A stretch of DNA of 64,000 nucleotides from an uncultured Paracoccaceae bacterium (lineage in GTDB: Bacteria; Pseudomonadota; Alphaproteobacteria; Rhodobacterales; Rhodobacteraceae): assembly GCA_951812305.1 (NCBI GenBank), contig CATOSB010000003.1, positions 30,001 to 94,000 on the forward strand, written 5' to 3'. The notes under the pieces are model-generated. The model was given only the letters and a program-made list of their open reading frames with translations. It had not been told where the DNA came from and did no database searches. Positions 27,335 to 36,483 of the stretch are shown here, one piece after another. Within the stretch, counting starts at the first letter, position 1; every line of letters begins with the position of its first letter. Position numbers and translations under genes: made by a program.

Positions 27335-28503
27335 TACCAACGGCGGGATGATTTGACTCGCTTTTTGGATTCCCAAATTGTTCGGTATGTGACTCACTGT
27401 TTCTGTCCAGAGAGGGAGGGAGATATGGGTGCCGCGGTTCCGGTTTTGCGCGATGATTTCACGGTGCACGAGTTGCGCGCTTTAGCCGGTCGCGCGTCGA
27501 ACGGCAAAGTAGCACGTCGGCTTTTGGCGATTGCTCTGGTGCTTGAAGGGTCGTCGCGCAAGGTTGCTGCCCAGAGTTGCGGGATGGATCGCCAAACCCT
27601 TCGAGACTGGGTCCATCGATACAATGTCGAAGGTCCTGACGGGCTGTCAGATCGTGGGGGTGGCGGCGCGAAACCTCGATTGTCGCCGGAGCAGATAGCG
27701 CAGCTTGCGGTCTGGGTGGAGGCTGGCCCTGATCCGGCCCGCGATGGTGTGGTTCGCTGGCGTCGCGCCGATCTTGCCCGGCGCATTGAGGCGGAGTTCG
27801 AGATCAAGCTCCACGAACGCACAGTAGGTAGTTATTTGGTTCAACTGGGCTTTCGCAGGCTGTCGGTCCGCCCCGAACATCCCAACGCCGACCCAGTGGC
27901 ACAGACTGCATTTAAAAAAAACTTTGCCAGCATCGTAGCCGACATTTTGACTGAACGGGCGAAAGGAAAGCCACTGGAAATATGGTTCCAGGACGAAGCA
28001 CGGGTGGGCCAGCAGGGAACACTCACCCGTGTCTGGGCGAAGCGGGGAACCCGCCCACGTGCGCCCCGGGATACCCGCTACAAATGGAGCTACGTATTTG
28101 GCGCTGCCTGTCCGGCACGTGGTGCCGCAGCTGGGCTGATCCTGCCTTATGTTAACACAGAGGCGATGGGCCTGCATCTCGACGAGGTCTCAAAAACAAT
28201 CGCACCCGGTTCTCATGCGCTCCTGGTCACAGATGGCGCGGGGTGGCACGGAGCCAAGGGGCTCTTGGTGCCAGACAACATAACGCTCCTGAAGCTGCCC
28301 CCCTATGCGCCCGAACTCAACCCGATGGAAAATGTCTGGGCCTATCTGCGCTCCAACAAGCTGGCCATCACCGTGTTCGATACCTACGAGCAGATCCTCG
28401 ACAAATGCGCAGACGCCTGGAACTTCTTCGAAAATGACCCGCAGCGCATAACCTCAATAACGACCAGAGAATGGGCAACGGTCAATTGATCAAGCCGTTG
28501 GTA
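27335..28503 (+). mobile_element. IS630-family element, type a, 1169 bp
   Basis: Perfect short inverted ends TACCAACGGC/GCCGTTGGTA, with TTA on both sides (27332-27334 and 28504-28506), which contains the TA target expected for IS630. The empty site is seen at 56484 onward in the second copy of the host element. It has the same length as the two type b copies at 46809 and 55164. Confidence 0.92.
27425..28489 (+). CDS. IS630-family transposase, single frame
   Basis: The 354-aa protein has an N-terminal helix-turn-helix (SSRKVAAQSCGMDRQTLRDW) and a DDE domain with D in IWFQDEARVGQQGT, D in LLVTDGAGWHGAKG and E in PELNPMENVWAYL, the standard IS630 set. It reads through a run of eight A after TTT at about 27912-27921 in one frame, whereas the type b copies have seven A there and split into two frames. 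The start MGAAVPVLRDDFT is preferred over upstream codons because it matches the type b start. Confidence 0.92.
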   Translation: MGAAVPVLRDDFTVHELRALAGRASNGKVARRLLAIALVLEGSSRKVAAQSCGMDRQTLRDWVHRYNVEGPDGLSDRGGGGAKPRLSPEQIAQLAVWVEAGPDPARDGVVRWRRADLARRIEAEFEIKLHERTVGSYLVQLGFRRLSVRPEHPNADPVAQTAFKKNFASIVADILTERAKGKPLEIWFQDEARVGQQGTLTRVWAKRGTRPRAPRDTRYKWSYVFGAACPARGAAAGLILPYVNTEAMGLHLDEVSKTIAPGSHALLVTDGAGWHGAKGLLVPDNITLLKLPPYAPELNPMENVWAYLRSNKLAITVFDTYEQILDKCADAWNFFENDPQRITSITTREWATVN

Positions 28504-28527
28504 TTAATTCATTGTTTTCAAATGATT

Positions 28528-30127
28528 GTAACTCCCAAGCACCCCCCACGTTTGAGTGTTATTGTCAGTTTTATGGTGAGTCGAATTTGCCATTTTGCGC
28601 GTGTTTTTTTCTTTCTTGTCTGAATTCTGTGGCGCCGGGTTGATTTCTCTGAATCAGTGGTGGGATGGATCAGGTTGCCGCCCTTGAACAACTTCTCGCC
28701 ACGGCTCTGCGTCGGATCGCTGAGCTTGAAGCTGCGTTGGCGAGCATGGCGGAAGAGATCACGGACCTGCGCCGACAGTTGGCCAAGAACAGCAGCAATA
28801 GCAGCAAGCCCCCTTCAAGTGATGGCCTGAAGAAGCCAGCCCCGCGCAGCCTGCGTGGCAAATCCGGAAAGAAAAGTGGCGGCCAAGTTGGCCACCGGGG
28901 CGACACCCTGCGCCAGACGTCAACACCCGACTTTGTCGAACGGCATGAGGCGACGCATTGCAGCGCCTGTCAGAGCGCCCTGACGGCGGAGATGGTGAAA
29001 GGGATCGAGAAGCGTCAGGTGTTCGACTTGCCTGCGCCACGCCTGGAGGTCACCGAGCATCAGGCGGCGGTTTATTGTTGCGACCATTGTCGAGCCACGA
29101 CGACGGCTGGCTTTCCCGATGGCGTGGCCGCGCATGTGCAATATGGCACGCGCATGCGGGCAGTGGCGGTCTATTGCAATGTTCAGCAGCTGATACCCGA
29201 GGATCGGGTCTGCCAGCTTATGCGCGACCTGTTTGGGGCCACCAGCTTGTGCGCGGCCAGCGTGACCAACTGGACGCGCGGCGCGGCAAATAAGATGGGT
29301 GTCGTGGTTGAACACATTCTCGCCCGGCTTGCCGAAGGCGGCGTTCGGCATCTGGACGAGACCGGACTTCGTGTTGCCGGCAAGCTGCACTGGCTGCACA
29401 CGATCTGCGATACCGCCTTCACCCATTACCGCATCAGCGCCAAACGCGGTGCTGTTCCAACCTTCCTGACCGGCGGGACGATCATTCATGATCACTGGAA
29501 ACCCTACTACGCCCATATGAGCGGAGTGGACGCCCACGCCCTCTGCGGGGCGCATCACTTGCGCGAACTCAAGGCCATCGAAGAGATCGAAAAAGAGCCT
29601 TGGGCGACGGAGATGAGCGCAGTGCTTCATAGCGCCAATCAGCTCAGATGCGCGGCTCAGGATCAAGGCGAGACCGAACTCCCGGAACTGGTTCGCCAGG
29701 GTATAGTCACCAGATACATGGCGATCCTCGCCAAGGGGCTCGCCTTCCACGAACGCCGGCCCCCGCTGGCCAAAAGCCCCGGCACCCGCGGCCGAAAAGC
29801 CAGGCGGCCAGGCCACAACCTGCTCCTCCGCCTGCGTGACTACCGCGATGACGTTTTGCGATTCATCGCCGACTTCGCGGTCCCATTCACAAACAATCAG
29901 GCCGAACAGGACCTGCGCATGATGAAGCTGCGCATGAAAATCTCGGGCACCTTCCGCACCCTCGAGGGCGCGCGGGTCTTCGCCGACATCAGGTCCGTCA
30001 TCTCGACGGCCAGAAAACACCGGTTCAACATCCTGGAAATCCTGACCCTGTCACCACCTCAGATCATCGCACGGCTCTGACGGAACAAAACCCCGCAACC
30101 CTATCGGACAGGGTGCTTGGGAGTTAC
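28528..30127 (+). mobile_element. IS66-like element A, copy 2
   Basis: Same ends as copy 1, opposite orientation, flanked by its own duplication AAATGATT (28520-28527 and 30128-30135). The empty site is present at 56504-56511. Together with copy 1 it brackets the CRISPR-Cas locus, but the two duplications differ, so the copies arrived separately. Confidence 0.95.
28665..30080 (+). CDS. IS66-family transposase, ISBst12 type (element A, copy 2)
   Basis: The 471-aa protein appears identical to the one encoded at 18593-20008: coiled coil, serine-rich linker, zinc CxxC pair and complete DDE motif ([26 protein letters not shown]). The spacer 8 target sequence lies at 29578-29610. Nothing suggests inactivation. 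Confidence 0.94.
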   Translation: MDQVAALEQLLATALRRIAELEAALASMAEEITDLRRQLAKNSSNSSKPPSSDGLKKPAPRSLRGKSGKKSGGQVGHRGDTLRQTSTPDFVERHEATHCSACQSALTAEMVKGIEKRQVFDLPAPRLEVTEHQAAVYCCDHCRATTTAGFPDGVAAHVQYGTRMRAVAVYCNVQQLIPEDRVCQLMRDLFGATSLCAASVTNWTRGAANKMGVVVEHILARLAEGGVRHLDETGLRVAGKLHWLHTICDTAFTHYRISAKRGAVPTFLTGGTIIHDHWKPYYAHMSGVDAHALCGAHHLRELKAIEEIEKEPWATEMSAVLHSANQLRCAAQDQGETELPELVRQGIVTRYMAILAKGLAFHERRPPLAKSPGTRGRKARRPGHNLLLRLRDYRDDVLRFIADFAVPFTNNQAEQDLRMMKLRMKISGTFRTLEGARVFADIRSVISTARKHRFNILEILTLSPPQIIARL

Positions 30128-30182
30128 AAATGATTTTAAATTTCTTAACGTGGTTTTCTGCACTCAGCCTCACTCGACCCCA

Positions 30183-30565
30183 CAATGCCAGGCGTCGGTC
30201 CGATCGGCGCAATGATTATTGAAACGTTCGCACCAGATATGGCAACATTCAAAAGAGGGCGTGATTTTGCTGCCTGGCTGGGTCTCATCCCCTTGCAAAA
30301 ATCAACAGGTGGAAAATCACGGCCCGGGCAAATTACAAAGATGGGCCAGAAAGATATTCGGCGCGCGCTGGTCATCGGGGCCATGAGCCGAATAGCCGGT
30401 TATGCACGGCAGAAAAGCCGTGCGGAACCATGGCTCCAGGATAAACTTGATCGAAAACCCAGGATGGTTGCAGCAATTGCACTGGCCAACAAAATGGCAC
30501 GCCGGATCCGGGCGATGACCACAAAGGAAGAAGACTACAAACCACAGAAAGTAACTGCCACATGA
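30183..30565 (+). pseudogene. IS110-family transposase, C-terminal fragment
   Basis: The frame begins abruptly at the end of the MITE 2 element and encodes the C-terminal IS110 domain: MPGVGPIGAMIIETFAPDMA, then FKRGRDFAAWLGLIP and GKSRPGQITKMGQKDIRRAL, ending in MARRIRAMTTKEEDY. This is the Transposase_20 half that holds the catalytic serine region. The N-terminal DEDD half is absent here. An N-terminal IS110 fragment at 62549-62804 belongs to another copy. Confidence 0.85.
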
Positions 30566-30860
30566 GAATCCGGTACGTTTGGAAATACGTATCGGTAAGC
30601 AAGGAGTGCTCTGGAAAATATGGGCGTCGATTGAAGGTAAACTGATCGGGAAAACCAGATAGGGGTCGGGCGCAAAAAAGCCCGTGGATTCGAATTGGAC
30701 CTGATCAGCGAACGAACCATACCGGCCCGCGGCGTGTGAATAGCCGCAAACATGAGGCCTGACACACGACCGCATTCAATCTTGTTCCATTCAGTTCAGA
30801 AAAGCCTTGCAAAACCGGGGGTACCCACACATGCAAAACCGGGGGTACCCACACACGACC
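30566..30860. other. IS110 trailing region with a tandem 24-bp repeat
   Basis: No gene is visible. Two direct copies of a 24-bp unit, GCAAAACCGGGGGTACCCAC plus four bases, lie at 30809-30832 and 30833-30856, each holding the palindrome GGGGGTACCC. The Rpn unit begins right after. Confidence 0.6.
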
Positions 30861-32060
30861 CCCTATACACCGGCAACATGGATAACCGCAGGATTTGGCA
30901 CTCGGCGGTAATCGACCCCGGCCCTGGCACGCTGTCGAGCGCCCGCCCGGCATCTCCATCCAGATCGAGCCGTTTCAAAGACGTGGTTTTCGGTCAGTGC
31001 GGGCGGTCCTGTGCGAAGACGGCCGCGAGGTCGGGCGCGTCCAGAACGGCATCCAGCCAGGCCTCGATCCGATCGGGTTCGGCCGCGGCGATCCGCGTCT
31101 CGATGTCCCGGGGCAGGGGGCCGAAACGGCGCTCCAACAGGCGTCCGAGGGTTTCCGCCTTGCCTTTCGCTTCGCCTTCCACTTTGCCTTCGGCCTTGCC
31201 TTCGGCCTTGCCTTTCGCTTCGCCCGCTTTCAGGCCTTCCGCCTTGCCCTGTTCGAGCAGTGTTTCTGCAATGGTTCCCACAAGCGCCTCCAGTTCGTTA
31301 TGGCCCCCGGTCCTGAGCGTGGCCCGCAGGGCGTCCAGGTCCACATTATAGACCCGCAGCACATATTCAAGAACCTGTCGCCGCAGATCGGTCCCCTCGG
31401 GCAGGCTCCCGGCAATCTCCGCCAGAAAGGCAAGGGCCTCCTGCCGCAGCGTGATGAACCCCGCCCTCAACGCGGCGTTGCGCGACAGCGCGTCGATCTC
31501 CATGGCCCGCAGGTTGCGCAGGATATACCCCGCTCCGGGCACGAAAGCGAGATCGGGATCATCGGTGGCGATCATGTCGCGCAGGCTGTCGGGCACGGTC
31601 CAGGGCTTCGCGCCATGATAGACGACCACCGGAATGATCGGGGGCAGGGCGCGGAGCCGGGCTGTTTTGGTTCCGCCGTAGCGTTTCCAGATGCGCACCA
31701 TATAGGAGGCCAGCTGAAGCGGCAGCGCCGGATCGGGCGTGCTTTTGTGCTCCGCCAGAACATATACGAAGGCGTCGGTCCCGGAGGTCAACGCGACCTT
31801 CATCAGCAGATCGCTCTGGCTGCCGGCGAGCGCTTCATCGACGAAGCCGCCCTCGACGATCCCGGGTGGTGCATCGGCGAGTTGTCCTGCGATGGTGTTG
31901 GGCAGGTGATCGCGCAGGAAGTCCCGCGCCCGCCCGGGATCGGACAGCAGCGCTCGGAACAGGGTGTCGTGCGGATTGTGCAACTCGGCCATCGGGTCCC
32001 CGTGCAAGGTGGTGTCACCCGTTCTGCTATGACAGGGCGGGCCAACAGGCAAGCCCGGGG
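30861..32060 (-). repeat. Rpn unit, copy I (inverted repeat partner of 34633-35908)
   Basis: A 1.2-kb stretch containing a complete Rpn-type gene and its flanks is repeated in inverted orientation at 34633-35908. Shared sequence begins near CCGGGCTTGCCTGTTGG upstream of the gene and ends at GTTGCCGGTGTATAGGG downstream. The copies differ at scattered bases and copy II has about 75 extra bases after the gene. They enclose 2.6 kb holding IS66-like element B and a HEAT-repeat gene. Confidence 0.85.
30994..31992 (-). CDS. Rpn-family recombination-promoting nuclease (copy I)
   Basis: The 332-aa protein belongs to the Rpn/YhgA-like family (PD-(D/E)XK nuclease, formerly 'putative transposase'). The N-terminus NPHDTLFRALLSDPGRARDF and the core QSDLLMKVAL...FVYVLAEHKSTPDPAL are diagnostic; D in QSDLL, and E and K in AEHKS form the nuclease motif. 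PPIIPVVVYHG follows. The C-terminal third is rich in GKAEGKAEGK repeats and ends in a helical domain (LERRFGPLPRDIETRI). Rpn proteins raise recombination independently of RecA in E. coli. The start at MAELHNPHDTLF is preferred over one 20 codons upstream. Confidence 0.88.
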   Translation of the reverse strand: MAELHNPHDTLFRALLSDPGRARDFLRDHLPNTIAGQLADAPPGIVEGGFVDEALAGSQSDLLMKVALTSGTDAFVYVLAEHKSTPDPALPLQLASYMVRIWKRYGGTKTARLRALPPIIPVVVYHGAKPWTVPDSLRDMIATDDPDLAFVPGAGYILRNLRAMEIDALSRNAALRAGFITLRQEALAFLAEIAGSLPEGTDLRRQVLEYVLRVYNVDLDALRATLRTGGHNELEALVGTIAETLLEQGKAEGLKAGEAKGKAEGKAEGKVEGEAKGKAETLGRLLERRFGPLPRDIETRIAAAEPDRIEAWLDAVLDAPDLAAVFAQDRPH

Positions 32061-32224
32061 CGGCAGGAAACTCCGTATAGTCCCGGTGTTGTCATAGGCA
32101 ATTCAGTGAATCTCCCTCGCCATGATGAACCACACTTCATCGGAACCGGGAATCCCTTCGATTCAACAGGTCCTGAACCCGGATTGGCCACAAGGCTCTC
32201 CGCACGCCTTTTCATAGTCTTTAC
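32061..32224. other. short flank between Rpn unit I and IS66-like element B
   Basis: No convincing gene. It reads into the left end of element B at 32225. The eight bases at that junction (GTCTTTAC) do not recur on the other side (CAACGCTG), so the original target is not preserved. Confidence 0.5.
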
Positions 32225-33841
32225 GTAACTCCCAAGCCCCCTGCTGACTTGTCTGGTTTTGTAGTGTTTGGTGTGAGTCTAATTTACCATAGGGTGAATG
32301 AAACTTCCGTTCTGCTCAGGGTTCCATTGCGCTCGGGTTGATTTTCTGAATCACTGCTGGAATGGATAATGTTGCCTCCCTTGAACAAAGCCTCGCTATG
32401 GCTCTGCGCCGGAACTCGGAGTTGGAAGAATTTGTAGCATTCCAGGCGCAAGAGATTGATGAACTGCGCAGGCAGCTTGGCAAAAACAGCCGTAACAGCA
32501 GCAAGCCTCCCTCGAGTGATGGGCTGAAGAAGCCGGCACCACGCAGCCTGCGTGGAAAGTCCGGCAAGAAAAGCGGCGGCCAGACTGGCCACCGGGGCGA
32601 CACCCTGCGCCAGACGCCAACGCCAGACTTTGTGCAACGCCATGAAGCAGCGCAGTATCGTACCTGTCAGCAGCGCCTGACGCCAGAGATGATCGAGGGG
32701 GTGAAGACCCGTCAGGTGTTCGACGTGCCCCCGCCGCAGCTGGAAGTCACCGAGCATCAGGCAATGATTTACGGCTGCGCGCATTGCCGGGCCACGACAA
32801 CGGCCGCGTTTCCCGAGGGCGTGAGCGCGCATGTGCAATATGGTCCGCGCATACGGGCCGCGGCGGTCTACTGCAATGTCCAGCAGCTGATCCCCGAAGA
32901 TCGGGTCTGCCAACTCCTGCGGGATCTGTTCGGAGCCACCAGCCTGTGCGCGGCCAGCGTGACCAACCGGGTCAATGGCACAGCGCAGCGTCTGAGTGGC
33001 GTGGTCGAGCACATTCGTGATACCCTCACGGGAGGCGGTGTTCGGCATCTGGACGAGACCGGGCTGCGTGTCGCCGGCAAGCTGCACTGGTTGCATACGA
33101 TCTGTGATGGCGCATTCACCCACTACCGGATCGATCCCGGGCGCGGTGCTGTTCCAACCTTCCTGAACGGTGGGACGATCGTCCATGATCACTGGAAATC
33201 GTATTACGCCCATATGGAGGGGGTGGACGCACACGCCCTCTGTGGGGCACATCACCTGCGCGAACCGAGGGCCGTCGCCGAGATCGAAAAAGAGCCATGG
33301 GCGACAGAGTTGAGCGCGCTGCTCACCAACGCCAATCAGCTGAAGTGTGCCGCGCAGGGGAGAGGCGACACCGAACTCCCGGCATCCGTTCATGAGGATA
33401 TACTCGCCGAGTACATGGCAATCCTTGCCAAGGGCACAGACTTCCATGAAGGGCTGCCACCATTGGTGCCAAAAACCGGTTCTCGAGGGAGAAAGCCGCG
33501 AAGGCCGGGGCATAATCTCCTCATTCGCTTGCGGGACTTCCGCGGCGACGTCTTGCGGTTCCTTACGGATTTTGACGTCCCCTTCACCAACAATCAGGCC
33601 GAACAGGACCTGCGCATGATGAAAGTGCGCATGAAGATCCCGGGGAGTTTCCGCACGATCGAGGGAGCCCGGGTCTTCGCCGACATCCGGTCCGTGATCT
33701 CCACAGCCAGAAAGCATGGGCTGAATATCCTTGAGATCATCACGGTCCCACCAGCTCAGATCATCGCGCGCCTATAACCGGACAGCACCCACCAAAGCCC
33801 CGCTCATCTTGCTCATCTTGCAGGGGGTGCTTGGGAGTTAC
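32225..33841 (+). mobile_element. IS66-like element B, copy 1, 1617 bp
   Basis: Ends GTAACTCCCAAGCCCC and complement, related to but distinct from element A. It carries one ISBst12-type transposase gene. No 8-bp duplication is visible at its borders, unlike all three copies of element A, so one neighbour has been rearranged. A damaged second copy is at 53545-55062. Confidence 0.9.
32362..33777 (+). CDS. IS66-family transposase, ISBst12 type (element B)
   Basis: The 471-aa protein shares the architecture of the element A transposase (coiled coil, [18 protein letters not shown] linker, CxxC pair, DDE motif in [20 protein letters not shown] and [14 protein letters not shown]) but differs at many positions, especially in the first 60 residues. 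All catalytic motifs are kept and the frame is intact. Confidence 0.93.
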   Translation: MDNVASLEQSLAMALRRNSELEEFVAFQAQEIDELRRQLGKNSRNSSKPPSSDGLKKPAPRSLRGKSGKKSGGQTGHRGDTLRQTPTPDFVQRHEAAQYRTCQQRLTPEMIEGVKTRQVFDVPPPQLEVTEHQAMIYGCAHCRATTTAAFPEGVSAHVQYGPRIRAAAVYCNVQQLIPEDRVCQLLRDLFGATSLCAASVTNRVNGTAQRLSGVVEHIRDTLTGGGVRHLDETGLRVAGKLHWLHTICDGAFTHYRIDPGRGAVPTFLNGGTIVHDHWKSYYAHMEGVDAHALCGAHHLREPRAVAEIEKEPWATELSALLTNANQLKCAAQGRGDTELPASVHEDILAEYMAILAKGTDFHEGLPPLVPKTGSRGRKPRRPGHNLLIRLRDFRGDVLRFLTDFDVPFTNNQAEQDLRMMKVRMKIPGSFRTIEGARVFADIRSVISTARKHGLNILEIITVPPAQIIARL

Positions 33842-34578
33842 CAACGCTGTTGTATTTGATCGTTGATACGTTGTGCCAGCATTCGAGCCTTGGATGTGTC
33901 CAGGGCTTCAAGTTCATCTGCGATGAGGGTCTGATGAGGCGGGTTTGCCAGCTCGTACCTCCCGATTTCGACAATGATGTCATCATCTGCGATAGACAAT
34001 AGCACTTCAATTGTTTGACTGGTTGGGTTTTTTCGGAACTCGGCAAGCAATCCTGCCCTTGCGCTGACGTGGCCCAAATTCCCTGCCGCTGTCAGAGCGG
34101 CCCGGCGGACTGAAGGGTCTGGGTCGCTGAACCCGATTTCCAAAGTGCTTCGCTGTGGATTGCTTGATTGTATAAGGGCGAAGGCCTGGGCACGGACTAT
34201 TGGCGCGTCGTGTTCCAGCCACGGTAAGATTTTTTTCTGCGGCAGGCTTAAACCCACTTTCGCTGCGGCCAGCAACACGAACGGGAGCAAGCTGTCGGGC
34301 AAGTCGTGTGCGACAAGTATCTTGCTGATTTCTTTTTTTGTAGCGTCACTCCCAATAGCACTGAGAGTTTCCAAGGCAAGCAGTTGTTCTGGCAAAGGGG
34401 CCGCAATTCCAAACCCCCTGAACCGATTCCAAAGTGTAACGAGACCCGGAACGGCTATATCTCCCAAACCCCGCTCCACAATCCGGGCGCACAGCAGATC
34501 GACGTTGGACAGCGTCGCCCTGGCGGTCTTTTTGACGAGATCTTTGTCGGACAAACTTTCGAGATTTTCATCGCCCAT
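33838..34578 (-). pseudogene. HEAT-repeat protein, C-terminus cut by IS66-like element B
   Basis: The 246-residue frame is built of helical repeats with the HEAT pattern (for example DPDPSVRRAALTAAGNLGHV and DAPIVRAQAFALIQSSN). Its last codons (QRW then TAA) are formed by the end of element B, so the natural C-terminus is missing. The start at MGDENLESLSDKDL is chosen because upstream codons lie close to the Rpn unit. HEAT proteins are scaffolds; no specific function can be assigned. It is read away from Rpn unit II. Confidence 0.65.
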
Positions 34579-34632
34579 ATCTGACACCCCCGGACAGACT
34601 GAAGCGGCCCGACACAACCGACCACACACAAC

Positions 34633-35908
34633 CGGGCTTGCCTGTTGGACCGCCCTGCCATAGCAGCAGGGGTGACACCACCTTGCACGGGGATCCGATG
34701 GCCGAGTTGCACAATCCGCACGACACGCTCTTTCGCGCGCTGCTGTCCAATCCCGGGCGGGCGCGGGACTTCCTGCGCGATCACCTGCCCAACACCATCG
34801 CAGGACAACTCGCCGATGCCCCGCCCGGGATCGTCGAGGGCAGCTTCGTCGATGAAGCGCTCGTCGGCAGCCAGAGCGATCTGCTGATGAAGGTCGCGTT
34901 GGCCTCGGGGACCGACGCCTTCGTGTATGTTCTGGCGGAGCACAAAAGCGCCCCTGATCCGGCGCTGCCGCTTCAGTTGGCCTCCTATATGGTGCGCATC
35001 TGGAAGCGCTACGCCGGAACCGGTACAGCCCGGCTCCGCGCCCTGCCCCCGATCATTCCGGTGGTCGTCTATCATGGCGCGGAGCCCTGGACCGTGCCCG
35101 ACAGCCTGCGCGACATGATCGCCACCGATGATCCCGATCTCGCTTTCCTGCCCGGAGCGAGGTATATCCTGCGCAACCTGCGGGCCATGGAGATCGACGC
35201 GCTGTCGCGCAACGCCGCGCTGCGGGCGGGGTTCATCACGCTGCGGCAGGAGGCCCTTGCCTTTCTGGCGGAGATCGCCGGGAGCCTGCCCGAGGGGACC
35301 GATCTGCGGCGACAGGTTCTTGAATATGTGCTGCGGGTCTATAATGTGGACATGGACGCCCTGCGGACCACGCTCAGGACCGGGGGCCATAACGAACTGG
35401 AGGCGCTTGTGGGAACCATTGCAGAAACATTGCTCGAACAGGGCGAAGCGCGCGGATTGGCCAGAGGCAAGGCGGAAGGTCTGGCCAGGGGCGAAGCGAA
35501 AGGCAAGGCGGAAGGCAAGGCGGAAACCCTCGGACGCCAGTTGGAGCGCCGGTTCGGCCCCCTGCCCCGGGATATCGAGACGCGGATCGCCGCGGCCGAA
35601 CCCGATCAGATCGAGGTCTGGCTGGATGCCGTTCTGGACGCGCCCGACCTCGCGGCCGTCTTCGCGGAAGACCGCCCGCACTGACCGAAAAGCACGTCTT
35701 TGAAACGGCTTACGGCATTTCCGGCAGACCTGGACAGCACCGACGCACCATATGAAAAACGCGCGGATAGACCCCTGGTCCCGCAGGTCAAGCTGCCGAA
35801 GCGGCTCGATCTGGACGGAGATGCCGGGCGGGCGCTCGACAGCGTGCCAGGGCCGGGGTCGTTTACCGCCGAGTGCCAAATCCTGCGGTTATCCATGTTG
35901 CCGGTGTA
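34633..35908 (+). repeat. Rpn unit, copy II
   Basis: Inverted copy of 30861-32060 with about 75 extra bases after the gene (near 35707-35800). Its far end lies inside a phage-type gene at 35909-36196, which suggests that the unit inserted there or that recombination joined it there. Confidence 0.85.
34698..35684 (+). CDS. Rpn-family recombination-promoting nuclease (copy II)
   Basis: The 328-aa protein closely matches copy I at 30994-31992. The same nuclease motif (QSDLLMKVAL, then VLAEHKSAPDPAL) and PPIIPVVVYHG are present. It differs by scattered substitutions and by a shorter, rearranged GKAEG repeat stretch (ARGLARGKAEGLARGEAKGK). Both copies being open argues that each is, or recently was, under selection. 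Confidence 0.88.
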   Translation: MAELHNPHDTLFRALLSNPGRARDFLRDHLPNTIAGQLADAPPGIVEGSFVDEALVGSQSDLLMKVALASGTDAFVYVLAEHKSAPDPALPLQLASYMVRIWKRYAGTGTARLRALPPIIPVVVYHGAEPWTVPDSLRDMIATDDPDLAFLPGARYILRNLRAMEIDALSRNAALRAGFITLRQEALAFLAEIAGSLPEGTDLRRQVLEYVLRVYNVDMDALRTTLRTGGHNELEALVGTIAETLLEQGEARGLARGKAEGLARGEAKGKAEGKAETLGRQLERRFGPLPRDIETRIAAAEPDQIEVWLDAVLDAPDLAAVFAEDRPH

Positions 35909-36196
35909 TAGGGCGGTGCGCATTTTGCGCATCATGACGCGGATGGTTTCGGCCTGAACCAAAATAGCACCCTCATCCAGTTCACGGGAATAATACTTCC
36001 GCAAGGTCTTTTCATCGCATCCTGGAACGATGGCGATTTTGCCATGTGTCATGCCTCCGGCGCGCAGGTCCACGCCAAGCTTCTGATTTGCCTTGCTTTT
36101 TGCGTATGCCTTCCGACCGCGCGGGTCTTTCATCGACAGCAAGGGATTTCCAAAGAGGTCTGTTTCCGGATCTGCGGTGGAATTTTCAGGTTTCAC
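35909..36196 (-). pseudogene. phage-type helix-turn-helix protein, N-terminal fragment
   Basis: The first 95 residues (DPRGRKAYAKSKANQKLGVD, then GMTHGKIAIVPGCDEKTLRK) resemble small phage proteins in which a helix-turn-helix is followed by YYSRELDEG, found ahead of terminase genes in alphaproteobacterial prophages. The frame then runs into the Rpn unit II and loses its end. No other prophage gene remains around it. Assignment is by resemblance. Confidence 0.5.
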
Positions 36197-36483
36197 AGGA
36201 AAAAAATCCCCGAATTCGGGGGAGGCGGGTCCAGCCGGTCGGAGCGCTCGGCCTTTTGACCGCCCCCCCTTGATTGATGGTTGCTGGTGAACGGGCGGTC
36301 AGTGCCGCCCGCGCTTCCCGATGCCTTGCTTGACCCCGTCGTGGTATGGCGCCGTCGGGAAAGTCTTCCGAGGGGCCACTGGCGCTGTTTCAGCCTTCTG
36401 GATTTCAGGTTTTGCCTTTTGGGTTGGAATTTTGTCCTTGTTTTGGCCGAAAATCCGGTTTTTGGGCGGACTCGCCCCGGGGA
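36197..36483. other. non-coding stretch
   Basis: I see no supported gene. It contains short palindromes (CCCCGAATTCGGGG at about 36211 and CGGGCGG/CCGCCCG at about 36292-36312). It ends at the IS5-like transposase remnant and may include that element's border. Confidence 0.4.

Larger units (their letters stand above)
27219..30182. mobile_element. 183-bp inverted-repeat element (MITE 2), copy 1, interrupted twice
   Basis: The element starts TGGGGTCCATTAGGGCTCAG and ends CACTCGACCCCA; its ends are imperfect inverted repeats over about 29 bases (roughly 22 matching). No gene fits inside. It is split by IS630 (27335-28503) and by IS66-like element A (28528-30127). An uninterrupted copy at 56375-56557 shows both empty sites exactly, with the 3-bp TTA and 8-bp AAATGATT duplications accounted for. 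Confidence 0.75.

Noticed and set aside
26960..27430. Hidden or shortened cas3 upstream of cas5
   Set aside because: Neither strand has a helicase or HD-type motif; the region holds a MITE, a hairpin, a repeat remnant and IS sequence.
18546..30127. CRISPR-Cas as a composite transposon bounded by inverted IS66-like copies
   Set aside because: Each copy has its own different 8-bp duplication, so they inserted independently; the bracket alone does not show joint transposition.
35606..36196. A single 196-aa protein across the Rpn unit border
   Set aside because: Only the first 95 residues look like a phage helix-turn-helix protein; the rest is a chance read-through into the Rpn unit.
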